Of a stretch of 50,053 nucleotides of DNA, positions 18,001 through 24,545 are shown one piece after another. Origin of the DNA: Bacteroidales bacterium (GTDB lineage: Bacteria > Bacteroidota > Bacteroidia > Bacteroidales > Muribaculaceae); contig CAAFXO010000029.1 of assembly GCA_900766975.1 (NCBI GenBank), positions 1 through 50,053 on the forward strand, written 5' to 3'. A model generated the notes under the pieces. It made no database searches, was not told the DNA's origin, and worked only from the letters and a program-made list of their open reading frames with translations. The position numbers and the translations under genes were made by a program. Each line of letters starts with the position of its first letter. The stretch's first letter is position 1.

Positions 18001-18121
18001 TCTCGGGGTCTTCGAGTTTGCTCATATCGTAGGCGTAATAAAGCCCGCCGACGATTAAGACCGCGAGGAGGAAATAGACTAACTTCTTATTATTAAAAGC
18101 CCACTTACCGAAATCGATCAT
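15002..18121 (-). CDS. RND efflux pump inner-membrane permease
   Basis: The 1039-residue product has the AcrB-family layout: twelve membrane segments and two large periplasmic loops (about 40-330 and 540-840). It exchanges protons for drugs or other small molecules together with the adaptor and TolC proteins. Proton-relay residues: segment 4 reads MLVDNAIVII, so the first Asp is kept and the second is Asn instead of the usual Asp; the later 'MMMKNCIVLMDEI' keeps the catalytic lysine. It overlaps both neighbours by ATGA. Substrates cannot be deduced. Start ATG precedes the conserved amphipathic N-terminal helix. Confidence 0.92.
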   Translation of the reverse strand: MIDFGKWAFNNKKLVYFLLAVLIVGGLYYAYDMSKLEDPEIKVKMAMVVAVRPGASAHEMEMEVTEPLEKNIRTIGEVDYVTSWSYNDLAIIQVEMKRTTPDDEIEQCWDKLRRKVSDVEASLPSGTTVQVQDDFGLVYGMFYALAGDGVDEKELTDYARLVQRELTNIPDVGRVAIYGQRQECINIELLSQRMATLGVSAAEVLATLQGQNGIYYSGYYDNGDRRVRVTVDDKFQQVEQIRNMIIQGHEEDQLRLGDIANVTEDYATPVRNSLAYNDQHALGIAVAAASGTDIVKVGKQVEQRLAELKHDFFPAGIECHRVFYQPERVTDALSTFFINLIESVAIVVAILMLVMGLRSGMIIGISLVVIVVGTFLVLGLLDGSMQRVSLASFILAMGMLVDNAIVIIDGILVDLAAGKPRSEALTAIGKKTAMPLLGATLIAILAFLPVFLSPDTAGVYVRDLFIVLAVSLLLSWILALVHVPLMANNWLKVKASKNPDRDPYSGPVYRFLRKSLGFALRHRISSVAIALVLVLLSAWGYKYMHHGFFPDMVYDQLYMEYKLPEGTNSTRVAADLQEIKKYLQSRPEITNVVTSVGGTPARYNLVRSIATPSLSYGELIIDFKSAKELEKNLDEIQAELLKRYPNAYVKLKRYNIMYKKYPIEALFTGPDPAVLHALADSAASIMRQSPDVCLVTTDWEPSVPMLSVDYDQPSARRSGLSRQDVSISMLSATDGIPVGEFYTGIHKNTIYLKCADDVDKKIDNLENVPLFSTLPNFGSLLTDENLIKIKSGQFDREVMIESMLSTTPLTQIGKGVSLRWEDPVVPRYNGQRAQNVMCSPAPGVETEKARTSIAKKIESIPLPAGYTLQWKGERDASSQTMKYLFQNIPIGIVLILAILIMLFKDYRKPLIIICCIPLLAIGIVAAMLISGKTFTFCAIVGALGLVGMMMKNCIVLMDEINEQIVAGRPAAEALISSSESRLRPVVMASLTTILGMIPLLSDAMFGSMAATIMGGLLFSTVATLFFVPVLYALFFKIKS

Positions 18122-19191
18122 AGCAAATTACCGGGATTAGTGTTAGACTTCTTGTCGAGAGGGCGCACCTTCTGGCGGTCGGAGAGTTTGTGGACACCAT
18201 CGAGCACGACCTGTTCGCCACCTTGGAGTCCGGCGCTAATCACGACATTACCGTTGGAATGGAGTTGGTCGGCGGAGACTTCGCGCAGGGAGATGGTGGA
18301 AGACTTCTTGTCGAAGATCCATACGAAAGCCTTTCCCGACTTATAGAGGATAGCGGAAGAGGGGATCTCGACGTGGCTATCGGCATTAGGATCTTGGGAT
18401 AGCATAGTAACCATGGCGGTCATGCCGGGAGCCGGGCGGGGATTGATTCCGCCGGGGATGGCGAGGCGCATGGTGAAGAGTTGGTTGGCATTAGCCTTGG
18501 GAGAGACGCTGAGAGGAGTCAGCGCCACCTTTTGGTCGGGCAAGAAATCGAAAGCCGCGGAGAACGAGGCATTACTGTTACTTTCTACATTGAGAGAAGC
18601 GGGGATGTTAATCTCGATCTCGAGTTGCCCCTCGGAGATGATGGATAGGACAGGCATACCGGCACCGATGACTGTCGGGGGATCGAAGAAACGCTTTTGT
18701 ACGCGACCATTGAAAGGGGCATAAATGCGAGTGTCCGCCAGCTGATTGCGGGCATTATCATACTTGGCAGTGATCTGTTGGAGGCCATAACGCGCCTTGT
18801 CGTAGGCATCGGCAGTGGCGACGCTGTCGCCATAGAGGGCGATGACACGCTCGGCTTCCGCCTTGAGTTTGAGATACTCGGCGTGGGTGGCATCGAGTTG
18901 GAGCTGATAGTCGCGGGGGTCGAGCTGGGCGATGACTTGCCCCTTGCGGACATAATCACCCTCATTGACGAAGACTCGCGCCAACGAACCGCTGACTTTG
19001 AAAGCCATATTGACCTCCTCGGCAGCCTTGATGCGCCCGGGGAACTCCCGACGAGAGGCACTGCCGGCATCCTCGACGGTGAAAAGACGTACGTTGACCG
19101 GATCAGATTGCTCCGACTTGTTGCCTCCACAAGAGGAGAGAGAGAGCAGCATCATGATTGAAAACAGGGACAATAAATATGATCTATTCAT
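18118..19191 (-). CDS. RND efflux periplasmic adaptor (MFP) lipoprotein
   Basis: The start at 19191 gives 357 residues with a lipoprotein signal (Ser-Leu-Ser-Ser-Cys, Cys21); an upstream in-frame ATG lacks this. The body contains the lipoyl-like half motifs 'GSLARVFVNEGDYVRKGQVIAQLDPRDYQ' (about 65-95) and 'RIYAPFNGRVQKRFFDPPTVIGAGMPVLSI', a helical hairpin between them and a beta-barrel, as in AcrA/MexA. It links the RND pump to TolC. It is the first gene of the operon, follows the promoter at 19222-19252, and its stop overlaps the pump's start as ATGA. Confidence 0.92.
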   Translation of the reverse strand: MNRSYLLSLFSIMMLLSLSSCGGNKSEQSDPVNVRLFTVEDAGSASRREFPGRIKAAEEVNMAFKVSGSLARVFVNEGDYVRKGQVIAQLDPRDYQLQLDATHAEYLKLKAEAERVIALYGDSVATADAYDKARYGLQQITAKYDNARNQLADTRIYAPFNGRVQKRFFDPPTVIGAGMPVLSIISEGQLEIEINIPASLNVESNSNASFSAAFDFLPDQKVALTPLSVSPKANANQLFTMRLAIPGGINPRPAPGMTAMVTMLSQDPNADSHVEIPSSAILYKSGKAFVWIFDKKSSTISLREVSADQLHSNGNVVISAGLQGGEQVVLDGVHKLSDRQKVRPLDKKSNTNPGNLL

Positions 19192-19221
19192 ATCAGAAAA
19201 TGACAATTTAAAATTATGATA

Positions 19222-19252
19222 CAAAGGTATTCCATAATCGCGGAAACGCAAA
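19222..19252 (-). promoter_or_regulatory. Promoter of efflux operon
   Basis: Minus strand: TTTG (19252-19249), 19 bp, TACCTTTG (19229-19222). Fits the Bacteroidota consensus very well. It lies 30 bp before the adaptor start and faces away from the araC-type gene, so the regulator probably acts in the roughly 70 bp between the two promoters. Confidence 0.75.
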
Positions 19253-19322
19253 GGACAAAATTGAGCCAATATTGTATGATTTGTTTGTTTATCGGATAAA
19301 TTGGGGTAAAAAATACTATATT

Positions 19323-19355
19323 TTTGTTTGATTTTATAAATATGTATTATATTTG
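19323..19355 (+). promoter_or_regulatory. Promoter of AraC-type regulator gene
   Basis: TTTG (19323-19326), 21 bp, TATATTTG (19348-19355). Good match to the Bacteroidota consensus; 58 bp of leader follow. The leader contains an AGAGCGCGTT (19369-19378), one of the scattered repeat ends, just after the transcription start. Confidence 0.7.
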
Positions 19356-19413
19356 TAACAAATAATAAGAGCGCGTTGGATAAAAGCGCAATTCATAAAA
19401 AACGAGAACAACG

Positions 19414-20247
19414 ATGAATATACTTGGTGAGTCAGACTTCGACCTATATGAGATCGACAGCAGCAATGTGAGGCTACATAACCCGTTCAGTTATCCAAAT
19501 CAGAATGGGTTCATGTTGTGTCAGCGAGGAAGCATCACATTGGAGCTTGATGACAAGCGATATGAGATGCAAGAGCATGACCTCTACATCTACCCTGCCT
19601 TCTCGAAGACACAGGTGCACAGCATCGGAGAAGACTTCAAGGGGATAGCGGGGCGAGCGGACTTCGACTTTATCCTCACCTCGCTCGACAATATATCGGA
19701 CACTCAGGGACACCTCTATATAAGATCGAATCCACTCACTACGCTGACCGAAGAGCAACAAGAACGTATCGAAGAGATCTTCCGGATGGTCGGCAAGCGA
19801 CGAGAGGAGAAGATTGAGTTGAAGGAACAGCTTCTCTCAGCGCTGGTGAGGGTGTTTTGTTGCGAAGTAATCAATGCCTACATCACCAACGAATCGATGG
19901 AAGTGGTCAAGCAGAATCGCAAAGACAAAGTATTTCAAGACTTTCTAACGCTCTTATATGAGAACTTTCGAGAGCATCGAGATGTTCAGTTTTATGCTGA
20001 AAAGCAGAATTTAACGCCGCGCTACTTTACTACACTTATAAGGAAAGTATCGGGGAAGACCCCCCTACATTGGATTTCGACCTTTGTGATAATAGAGGCG
20101 AAGAGGCTCTTGTCAAATCCGAAGATGAGTATCAAAGAGGCAGCGAGCAAATTGCATTTCAGCGACCAGTCCTTCTTCGGCCGCTACTTTAAGTTATACG
20201 CAGGCTGCTCCCCCACCGAATACAAAAACGACAGCAAAAAAAGATAA
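19414..20247 (+). CDS. AraC-family transcriptional regulator
   Basis: The 277-residue product has an N-terminal cupin-like sensing domain (residues 15-110, with EMQEHDLYIYPAF) and a C-terminal pair of helix-turn-helix motifs (about 190-275): 'NLTPRYFTTLIRKVSGKTPLHWIS' and 'SIKEAASKLHFSDQSFFGRYFKLYAGCSP'. It is divergent from the RND efflux operon, which it probably controls. The ligand is unknown. No repressor or activator site was defined, but the intergenic region of 222 bp holds both promoters. The ATG is the first in-frame start after the promoter. Confidence 0.9.
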   Translation: MNILGESDFDLYEIDSSNVRLHNPFSYPNQNGFMLCQRGSITLELDDKRYEMQEHDLYIYPAFSKTQVHSIGEDFKGIAGRADFDFILTSLDNISDTQGHLYIRSNPLTTLTEEQQERIEEIFRMVGKRREEKIELKEQLLSALVRVFCCEVINAYITNESMEVVKQNRKDKVFQDFLTLLYENFREHRDVQFYAEKQNLTPRYFTTLIRKVSGKTPLHWISTFVIIEAKRLLSNPKMSIKEAASKLHFSDQSFFGRYFKLYAGCSPTEYKNDSKKR

Positions 20248-20263
20248 ATCGGACTCGATTCTT

Positions 20264-20596
20264 TTAGTAAAGGAGGTGTTTTTTGCTGTTTTTCTTCCAG
20301 CCGGCTTTGTATTCGGAGTCGGTGAAGTAGATTTTCAGGTCGGCTTGGTATTCGTAGTCAGTGAAATAGATCTTTTTGTCGGCACGATAAGACTTATCGG
20401 TGAAATACCAGATACCCTTATTGTCGGTGGCACGATACTCACGGTCGGTGCGATATACGACAAGGTCAGCCATATATTCATACTTCACGACAAAGACCTT
20501 GAAATCAGCCTGATAAGAATAATCAGTAGTATATATCTTTTGCGCGAATGCGCTACCGGCAAAGCAGAGCGCGACAAATAACAAGAACTTTCGCAT
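20264..20596 (-). CDS. DUF6150 family secreted protein
   Basis: The start at 20596 gives 110 residues with a signal peptide cleaved near Phe-Ala-Gln. The rest is a repetition of about eight short units of the form Tyr-x-Ala-Asp-x-Lys-Val/Ile-Tyr-x-Thr-Asp, joined by a central GIWYF segment. The pattern identifies DUF6150, a Bacteroidota family of small exported proteins with unknown role; the repeats suggest a beta-structure of tyrosine and aspartate rungs. An upstream in-frame ATG adds 50 unlikely residues and lies inside the terminator of the next gene. A promoter is directly upstream. Confidence 0.85.
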   Translation of the reverse strand: MRKFLLFVALCFAGSAFAQKIYTTDYSYQADFKVFVVKYEYMADLVVYRTDREYRATDNKGIWYFTDKSYRADKKIYFTDYEYQADLKIYFTDSEYKAGWKKNSKKHLLY

Positions 20597-20614
20597 AATC
20601 GTAGATTTATGATG

Positions 20615-20645
20615 CAAATATAAGAAATAAAATGGGTAAATGCAA
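20615..20645 (-). promoter_or_regulatory. Promoter of DUF6150 gene
   Basis: Minus strand: TTG (20645-20643), 20 bp, TATATTTG (20622-20615). The leader is about 15 bases. It directly follows a terminator hairpin repeat (20646-20704), so one ends the previous unit while the other starts the next. Confidence 0.75.
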
Positions 20646-20704
20646 TAAAAAAGCCCCAAAGCGAAACTTTGGGGAACAGTAGGTCTTGTCACAGTGGGGG
20701 AGGA
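20646..20704 (-). terminator. Terminator-type repeat, copy A
   Basis: Minus strand: CCCCAAAG (20674-20667), a five-base loop, CTTTGGGG (20661-20654), then GCTTTTTT. It is a good rho-independent hairpin. The 30 bp on the upstream side are also shared almost unchanged with copy B (23315-23374). Being preceded by another hairpin (20737-20770), it may end a separate short RNA rather than only the gene. Confidence 0.7.
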
Positions 20705-20736
20705 AGGAGATGGAGGCTGATATGACAACAAAAAAT

Positions 20737-20770
20737 CACCCCACAAGAGAGGGATTCTTCTTGTGGGGTG
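20737..20770 (-). terminator. Hairpin terminator after large secreted-protein gene
   Basis: An 11-bp stem (CACCCCACAAG with its complement) and a 12-base loop, followed on the minus strand by ATTTTTTG. It lies 54 bp after the stop codon of the 786-residue protein (20824). A further AGAGCG hairpin at about 20783-20818 touches the stop region. Confidence 0.75.
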
Positions 20771-20823
20771 AAATAGGATTATCGAGCTAAGAGCGCTATC
20801 CTTAAATAGGATTATCGCTCTAA

Positions 20824-23184
20824 TTAGCGGATTATCTTCTTAACGCTGCCGTCGGAATTGCGGAGCAAGTAGATGCCCTTGGCATCGCTGTCGATAGCAA
20901 CAGGTCGGCCCATAGCATCGAAAGCCTCGGTGATGGTAGTATTGCCGGCGGCGTTGATACCGTTCACGGCACTTGTGCCATCGTAGCTTACATGGAACAC
21001 CTTAGCGACACCTGGAGCGGCGATCTTCACATCACACTCAGCGGCAGTAGAGCCGGTAGCTGCAAAATAGGCTTTAGTATTGCCATAACGACCATCGGCA
21101 GTCACAGAGAGCCATTCGGGGAGAGCAGTGCCATCGGCGAGAGTAACGGCAAATTCAGAGCCATCATAGTAGCTGCCGAGTTCGACAACAGACTCATCGC
21201 TACCGGAGATGGCAACCTCGGAAGTTTCGCAGTCAAGCCAAGGATAGGCAGCATCGAGCACGATGTCAAACGACTGGAGACCGGTGTAGTAAACCACCGG
21301 AGAGAGCGACGTATTGGTTTCACCGTTGTAAGTTATAGCCTTCTCAATCCAGCCAAGAGCATAACCGTCGGGATTGTCGAGAGTCGACTGATATGGCGCG
21401 AACCAAGTTACGTTGTCGGGATCGTTGAAGCCGGAGAGGCGCACTACGTATGATAAGCAATCCATCTGCGAGAGCACAACCGGCTCAGCGAAAGTGAAGG
21501 GTATAGTGTAGAAATTCTGCATACCACCCTCATCCATTATCATATCAGAGCCCTTGCAAGTGGCAGAAGCGATCGGAGTTGTCATTTCGCCGGAGTCATC
21601 ATCGAGAGGGATTATGTCGAGAGTAAAGTCGGCATCAGCGCCAATCTGACCCTTTGCATGAATCCAAGCACCTGAAATCACGATAGGAGCCTCTTGAGTG
21701 AAATAATAGTTGAGGATACCGGTCATTTTCACTCCGTCACCTTCACCCTCATCGCCCTGGAAGGTATAGTCAGTCCAATATTGGTCAACATCCGGGCTAT
21801 AGCCGAAGATTGGGATAGATGGTTCCATGTCGTTGTCGACAACTATAATATCGAAACCTTCAGTGGTCCAGTTGAACGTGCTTAAGCCGAAATTAAAGAG
21901 CTTGCCCGAATTATCCCATTCAGCCTTGCCGCCAAACTGGCAGTAATCGTAGGATTGCGCAGAACCGGGAGCAGAACCAGCGGTAGATGCGATGAGCTTG
22001 GGAGTGTAGAACATATTGTTTCGGCAAGAGAAATCGGAGCTATAGTCGGGGACGTATGTCAATGTAAGGTCGGTGGTGTTGACGTTCATACGCTCGGCAG
22101 TGATCGGATCGTCATATTCCCAGGTGAAATCGGCGGTGTAGTCTTCGGTAGTGTTATACCAAGTCAGTGGCACATTCACCGGATTCACGGTAACAGATTT
22201 TGGGTATGCCACCCAATCAGTGGTGAGACCGAAAAATTGAGTACCCAAAGGCCAAGAATAGCTTGCTTCAAGCGCAGGATTAGAAATTGTTACGTCATCG
22301 AGTAAAACGGTGTTTCCATCGGCACCATAATAGCGGAAAGCCACTTGCAGGCGTTTCCCCTTATATTCGGTGAGATCGATGGCAAAAAGTTCAAGATCAT
22401 TAGGTTCAAGATTGAACAAATCCAAGAGCGAGAGGCTTGAGTTATTATATTCTTCAAAATAGTCTTTTACGACGGTCCAATCTTCATCACCTTCGGGTCG
22501 CACCAGCACCTGGACGTTAGCAGCCATTCTCTTTTCGATAAACTCGTAAGTTTCCCAGTCTACGGTTTCTTCGCTCATAACAAAGAGGAAAGAGGGGGAC
22601 ACGTAAGCTTTATAATAGATCTTAGGATTTTCGGGGAGATCTACCACCGGCGAGATGAGCCACTCATCCTTGGTGTTGACATTAAAATAGGAGATAGCAT
22701 AATAATTGCCGATGGGGGCGGGCATATAGAGGCCGGCATCAGAAACAATCCAGTTAATGGGAGTATTGGATTGGATTTCACCGGTATTCGAATCGATCGA
22801 CCATCCTTCGGGGAGCCACCCTTCAGTCTCACCATCCCACTCCTCAAAGCCTTCGTTGAGGGTAACTGCCTCGCTTGTTTCGCGCATAGGAGAAACTTTT
22901 TTGACGCTCTTGGGGTCAATCTTTTTATTGGCATTAGCATCTACCAGCCGCTTAAGGATCAAGCCGTCGGCAGTCTGCACTTTTTGCAACATCAAGCCCT
23001 TGGCGACTTGCTTGCTTTCAAGCACACGGCCATCGAGAAGTTTGACGCTGAGGGCGCTCTTCTCTTGTTGTAATGACACAGGCTTATCAAGGGAAGCCAT
23101 CGATTGTTGGTTCACTTGCTGTGCGTCGGCAGCAAAAGTCATTGCACTTGCCATGCACGCTGAAAGAAGTAGGTTTTTAATCAT
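20824..23184 (-). CDS. Secreted choice-of-anchor J / cleaved-adhesin-like protein
   Basis: The 786-residue product has a signal peptide (MIKNLLLSACMASAMTFAADAQQ). Residues 110-290 show the choice-of-anchor J/cleaved adhesin pattern: 'NEGFEEWDGE..GWLPEGWSI', 'WLISPVVDLP', 'LQVAFRYYGADGNTVLLDDVTI'. The centre contains further beta-rich domains (about 330-640). The last 60 residues, ending 'AMGRPVAIDSDAKGIYLLRNSDGSVKKIIR', resemble a T9SS sorting tail. It is probably exposed on or released from the surface; ligand unknown. It is flanked by its own promoter (23283-23313) and a terminator, thus monocistronic. Confidence 0.75.
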   Translation of the reverse strand: MIKNLLLSACMASAMTFAADAQQVNQQSMASLDKPVSLQQEKSALSVKLLDGRVLESKQVAKGLMLQKVQTADGLILKRLVDANANKKIDPKSVKKVSPMRETSEAVTLNEGFEEWDGETEGWLPEGWSIDSNTGEIQSNTPINWIVSDAGLYMPAPIGNYYAISYFNVNTKDEWLISPVVDLPENPKIYYKAYVSPSFLFVMSEETVDWETYEFIEKRMAANVQVLVRPEGDEDWTVVKDYFEEYNNSSLSLLDLFNLEPNDLELFAIDLTEYKGKRLQVAFRYYGADGNTVLLDDVTISNPALEASYSWPLGTQFFGLTTDWVAYPKSVTVNPVNVPLTWYNTTEDYTADFTWEYDDPITAERMNVNTTDLTLTYVPDYSSDFSCRNNMFYTPKLIASTAGSAPGSAQSYDYCQFGGKAEWDNSGKLFNFGLSTFNWTTEGFDIIVVDNDMEPSIPIFGYSPDVDQYWTDYTFQGDEGEGDGVKMTGILNYYFTQEAPIVISGAWIHAKGQIGADADFTLDIIPLDDDSGEMTTPIASATCKGSDMIMDEGGMQNFYTIPFTFAEPVVLSQMDCLSYVVRLSGFNDPDNVTWFAPYQSTLDNPDGYALGWIEKAITYNGETNTSLSPVVYYTGLQSFDIVLDAAYPWLDCETSEVAISGSDESVVELGSYYDGSEFAVTLADGTALPEWLSVTADGRYGNTKAYFAATGSTAAECDVKIAAPGVAKVFHVSYDGTSAVNGINAAGNTTITEAFDAMGRPVAIDSDAKGIYLLRNSDGSVKKIIR

Positions 23185-23282
23185 ATTATTTGATCATTTT
23201 GTGGATAATCATTTGATTAATTAATAAGTAACTAACGCGCAGTTAGAATAGTTGCTTAACATTAAGAGTTCTACACCATGCG

Positions 23283-23313
23283 CAAAGATAATAAATAAAA
23301 TGGTGATATGCAA
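23283..23313 (-). promoter_or_regulatory. Promoter of adhesin-like protein gene
   Basis: Minus strand: TTG (23313-23311), 20 bp, TATCTTTG (23290-23283). The leader is about 95 bases. It directly abuts terminator copy B at 23315, as in the DUF6150 promoter arrangement. Confidence 0.75.
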
Positions 23314-23314
23314 C

Positions 23315-23374
23315 AAAAAAAGCCCCAAAGCGAAACTTTGGGGAACAGTAGGTCTTGTCACAGTGGGAGAGGAA
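23315..23374 (-). terminator. Terminator-type repeat, copy B
   Basis: Stem CCCCAAAG (23323-23330) pairs with CTTTGGGG (23336-23343); on the minus strand it is followed by a T-rich tract (GCTTTTTTT). It ends the transcript of the regulator/membrane-protein pair. The hairpin and about 30 flanking bases are nearly identical to copy A, including GTCTTGTCACAGTGGG. Confidence 0.75.
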
Positions 23375-23414
23375 AGATTGTGGCGGAGGAGAATGCCGGC
23401 GAGGGAATGACAAA

Positions 23415-23696
23415 TCAGATGTTTAGGTATTCTTTGATGGTGGAGACGTATTGCTCGAAGGCTTGGCGGCCTTGGGGAGTTACCCGGCAGGTGGTGCGTG
23501 TCTTGCGGTCGATGAGCGATCGTTCTACCGAGATGTAGCCGGCTTTGGAGAGTTTGTCGATTTGTACACTCAAGTTGCCGGCGGTGGAGTTGGTTTGCTG
23601 TCGAATGTAGACAAAATCAGCCTCTTCAAGATTCATGAGAATCGACATTACCGCCAATCTCAACTGCGAATGCAACAATGGGTCAAGTTCTTTCAT
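23415..23696 (-). CDS. Small winged-helix transcriptional regulator
   Basis: The 93-residue product is an isolated winged-helix DNA-binding domain: 'LHSQLRLAVMSILMNLEEADF', recognition helix 'GNLSVQIDKLSKAGYISVER', and wing 'TRTTCRVTPQGRQAFEQYV'. Such single-domain proteins (PF13601 type) often control the adjacent membrane-protein gene. The ATG at 23696 shares one base with the stop codon of the upstream gene (TGATG), giving coupled translation; a GTG one codon earlier is possible. No ligand domain is visible. Confidence 0.85.
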   Translation of the reverse strand: MKELDPLLHSQLRLAVMSILMNLEEADFVYIRQQTNSTAGNLSVQIDKLSKAGYISVERSLIDRKTRTTCRVTPQGRQAFEQYVSTIKEYLNI

Positions 23697-24325
23697 CACT
23701 CCTCCTTGGCTTTAGCTTTTAAGATATGTCCCGGGATGATCATCATGCAGATGAAAGCCACGACGAATAGAGGAATAGCCCAGCAAGCGGAGAGCACTAC
23801 CCCACCCGCCAAACAGCAGAGTGTAACAACACCAGCCAAGAGACCAATGGCGCCACCTACGATCAGCGGTTTGACTCCGAGCAAAATGCCATCTACCGTC
23901 TCAGCAAAACCGACAAATCCGAAGGAGAAGAAGAACATGGCGCCCCAGCAGTCATAGCCGCCGAAGAGGAGCAAAGCCAAGCAAACGAAAGTCAGAGCGA
24001 TGGCGCTATAACCGACGATGCTCCATACACCGGCGCTTACCTTGTCGAAATAAGACTTTGTGCCCACCGCTACACGATGGCGACGCGCCAAGACGGGAGA
24101 AATCGTGCCGCCGATGATCCAGATGAGAAACCAAAGCCAATTGACGGCAGGATGTCCGTTGGTGAGCCAAAGCAAGAGGGCAACAACAAGAGCGACAGCC
24201 ACCGAGAGATAACCCCAGAGGAGCAGCATCGAGCCATTGCACAGATGATTGTGGGACTTGGTGCGATCGATCATATCGGCGATGATGGCAAGGCTTTCAG
24301 CCTGAGAAATTTTCTTATCTTCCAT
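23696..24325 (-). CDS. Multi-spanning membrane protein, unknown function
   Basis: The 209-residue product starts with a soluble helical segment (residues 1-35, ISQAESLAIIADMIDRTKSH) followed by about six hydrophobic segments between 30 and 205. No transport signature is seen. It is paired with the winged-helix regulator by TGATG coupling and thus probably forms a regulator-membrane protein unit, a layout known in Bacteroidota, with unknown stimulus. The C-terminus is Lys-rich and cytosolic. Confidence 0.75.
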   Translation of the reverse strand: MEDKKISQAESLAIIADMIDRTKSHNHLCNGSMLLLWGYLSVAVALVVALLLWLTNGHPAVNWLWFLIWIIGGTISPVLARRHRVAVGTKSYFDKVSAGVWSIVGYSAIALTFVCLALLLFGGYDCWGAMFFFSFGFVGFAETVDGILLGVKPLIVGGAIGLLAGVVTLCCLAGGVVLSACWAIPLFVVAFICMMIIPGHILKAKAKEE

Positions 24326-24368
24326 AACAACAGGATTTAGATGATGAATAAATGAATGATTTCGGTTG

Positions 24369-24376
24369 CAAATATA
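24369..24376 (-). promoter_or_regulatory. Probable -7 box for the membrane-protein/regulator pair
   Basis: Minus-strand TATATTTG matches the consensus, but no TTG stands at the expected distance (the candidate region reads TTAGG). It lies about 43 bp before the start codon. Weak or regulated promoter. Confidence 0.4.
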
Positions 24377-24437
24377 ATACGATTTATTTTATAAACCTAA
24401 TTATTTTGTAAAATTTTAATAAAATGGTAAAAAAAGT

Positions 24438-24458
24438 CCCCAAAGCGGAACTTTGGGG
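24438..24458 (-). terminator. Terminator-type repeat, copy C
   Basis: Stem CCCCAAAG (24438-24445) and CTTTGGGG (24451-24458); on the minus strand it is followed by ACTTTTTTT. It is a third member of the family at 20646 and 23315, with more divergent flanks (CTGTAGGTATTATC). It ends the GT9 transcript. Confidence 0.7.
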
Positions 24459-24495
24459 AACTGTAGGTATTATCTCCTTTAGATGGGAGGGGCTT

Positions 24496-24545
24496 GTATT
24501 AGAGCGCGTTCTTAGCAAAAAGGTATTAGAGCGCGTTCCTTAAAA
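24496..24545. repeat. Two direct copies of GTATTAGAGCGCGTTC
   Basis: Exact 16-base copies at 24496-24511 and 24523-24538 (period 27). The second continues into CTTAAAATCG, matching the left end of the MITE-like repeat. On the minus strand the GT9 stop codon TAA (24542-24540) falls within it. Confidence 0.7.
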
